Of a stretch of 21,424 nt of DNA, positions 20,473-21,424 are shown one piece after another. Within the stretch, counting starts at the first letter, position 1, and every line of letters begins with the position of its first letter. Location of the stretch: positions 1 to 21,424 of IMG/VR virus record IMGVR_UViG_3300047510_000343. One strand, given 5' to 3'. The translations under genes were made by a program, and so were the position numbers. This DNA is from a virus. The notes under the pieces are model-generated. The model was not told where the DNA came from and did not search any database. It saw only the letters and a list, made by a program, of their open reading frames with translations.

Positions 20473-20507
20473 AAAAAAGAGGGAGGCGTAACAACCTCCC
20501 TTTTTTT
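20473..20507. terminator. intrinsic terminator after the capsid gene
   Basis: GGGAGG (20481-20486) pairs with CCTCCC (20495-20500) across an eight-base loop and is followed by seven T (20501-20507). An A-rich run before the stem makes it potentially active in both directions. The T-tract touches the ATG of the next gene at 20508. Confidence 0.88.
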
Positions 20508-20792
20508 ATGCTTAAAACTAAATTTCACGTTGCAGACGATAAGTATGTCTTTGAGAGAACTCAAGACATAACGGCCATTGTCGAGCAGAACAAGGCACTT
20601 TATAACGCAACGGATGAACGTGAGCGTTGGGGTGAGTGGACACGTTACGCGCAATTGCCTTATGCGGTGATTGACGATTTAAACAAACTAGGGATCATGC
20701 GAGGCTTTGCTGTCGCAGACGAGAAGAAATTCAGGGCGTGGATGAACGACCCAGAAAACAGACACTTCAGAACTCGACCAGGGAAAGTATGA
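20508..20792 (+). CDS. conserved phage protein following the capsid gene
   Basis: This 94-residue protein starts at ATG 20508, immediately after a terminator T-tract and without a Shine-Dalgarno. MLKTKFHVADDKYVFERTQD, then NKALYNATDERERWGEWTRY, LPYAVIDDLNKLGIMRGF and WMNDPENRHFRTRPGKV match a small family common beside capsid genes in phages, function unknown. The N-terminus appears conserved, supporting this start. The 3' end joins the next gene by ATGA. Confidence 0.8.
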   Translation: MLKTKFHVADDKYVFERTQDITAIVEQNKALYNATDERERWGEWTRYAQLPYAVIDDLNKLGIMRGFAVADEKKFRAWMNDPENRHFRTRPGKV

Positions 20793-21424
20793 AGATAGCC
20801 TTTTGTGTTCCATGTCGGGACACGATGATGACGGGTACTGCCTTCGACATGGCTCGACTGGCAGCGTACGATGGGGCCAATAGATGCGCGACAACAGGGG
20901 GTTCTTTCCTCTTGTATACCGCGCCTGGGACACTCATATTCAGTCAAAGAGAGTCTTTGGCTAAGGAAGCCTTAGCAGACGGTGCGGAGTACATCTTATG
21001 GGTGGACTCGGACATGAGGTTTCCAAAGAACACGTTAGAGAGACTGTTAGCCCACGGCGAAAAGATCGTCGGGGTTAACGCAGTCACAAGGCGCAAACCT
21101 GTTTTACCGACAGCAATTAACTTTCACCAAGACAAAGAGATCTTTGAGAAGATCGAAAGTCGAGGCAAGAAGGGTATCGAGGAGGTTACGGCTGTAGGTT
21201 TCGGGGTTGTGTTGACCCATAAATCTGTGTTTGATGCTATGCCACAGCCTTGGTTTGATGTAGTATGGGGGGCGGGTGGTCTAATTGGCGAAGATGTGCA
21301 TTTTTGCGTGAAAGCCTTAGACCACGGGATAAAGACTTTCGTGGATCACGAATTGAGCCTCGAAATAGGACACATCGGGACGCACGAATACCGGTGGAGC
21401 GATGTCGAATATGGCCCTAAGCAC
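20789..21424 (+). CDS. glycosyltransferase-like protein, 3' end beyond the window
   Basis: The frame opens at ATG 20789 (ATGA) and is still open after 212 codons at the window end. The sequence FCVPCRDTMMTGTAFDMARL starts a GT-A-type Rossmann strand and helix; YILWVDSDMRFP carries the DxD metal motif (D73-S74-D75); a conserved AVGFGVVLTHKSVFDAM and GEDVHFCVKALDHG (E168, D169), and HIGTHEYRW, complete the usual active-site features of family 2-like enzymes. It is the third transferase in the window and lies in the virion gene region. Acceptor unknown. Confidence 0.78.
   Translation, partial: MKIAFCVPCRDTMMTGTAFDMARLAAYDGANRCATTGGSFLLYTAPGTLIFSQRESLAKEALADGAEYILWVDSDMRFPKNTLERLLAHGEKIVGVNAVTRRKPVLPTAINFHQDKEIFEKIESRGKKGIEEVTAVGFGVVLTHKSVFDAMPQPWFDVVWGAGGLIGEDVHFCVKALDHGIKTFVDHELSLEIGHIGTHEYRWSDVEYGPKH

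Noticed and set aside
19785-20654. 289-codon open frame on the minus strand opposite the capsid gene
   Set aside because: Its composition (many Arg, Cys, Val and Leu without domain pattern) is that expected from the complement of a strongly codon-biased gene. The major capsid protein on the plus strand is unambiguous, and no start site supports the minus frame.
1-21424. CRISPR array, insertion sequence, integrase or attachment site
   Set aside because: No regularly spaced repeats, transposase-like or integrase-like protein, and no tRNA-derived attachment sequence were seen.

Overview
The window is part of the genome of a tailed double-stranded DNA bacteriophage (Caudoviricetes). It has a terminase, a P22-like portal, a scaffold, an SU10/DUF5309-type major capsid protein, a GH108 endolysin with a holin, and a lambda-style recombination module. 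Genes are packed tightly, most neighbours overlapping by 4 bases (ATGA), and there is no tRNA, rRNA, insertion sequence, CRISPR array or integrase. The large portal with no tail tube or sheath gene in view fits a podovirus-like particle, but tail genes are outside the window. Several small genes resemble ones seen in phages of Burkholderiales and other freshwater proteobacteria, so a betaproteobacterial host is a reasonable inference, not a demonstrated one.

Layout. (1) 1-2151, plus strand: end of a small hydrophobic protein, a conserved small protein, a calcineurin-like phosphoesterase, a GH108 endolysin starting at TTG, and a 3-TM holin. (2) 5746-2081, minus strand: one long operon of 13 genes. 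Read in order it holds two or three tiny proteins, a single-strand annealing protein (DUF1071/Sak3-like), a winged-helix protein, NinB, a YbcO-like zinc nuclease, a YqaJ-type exonuclease, a small protein with an SSB-like acidic tail, and three small unknowns. Its last gene runs into the holin gene from the opposite strand. (3) 5806-6159: a small nuclease-like protein. (4) 6160-6612: 453 bases without a convincing gene. The first part looks like a free-standing structured RNA with its own promoter, a 21-position stem, a possible pseudoknot and an intrinsic terminator. (5) 6613-8782: an early plus-strand operon with a replication-protein-like domain, small unknowns and a dATP/dGTP diphosphohydrolase-like (MazZ-like) enzyme, closed by a terminator. 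(6) 8835-12717: two glycosyltransferases, a chain of small basic or Cys-rich proteins, and a 416-residue conserved unknown. (7) 12755-20459: small and large terminase, portal, a 687-residue proline-rich repeat protein, a small connector-like protein, scaffold and major capsid protein, closed by a second terminator. (8) 20508-21424: a small conserved virion-region protein and the start of a third glycosyltransferase, cut by the window end.

Most notable: the candidate RNA at 6172-6272; the mosaic repeat protein between portal and capsid, with two kinds of degenerate repeat and long proline linkers; and two places where an intrinsic terminator touches the start codon of the next gene. At the first of these a 19-codon reading frame spans the hairpin and is joined to both neighbours by ATGA.
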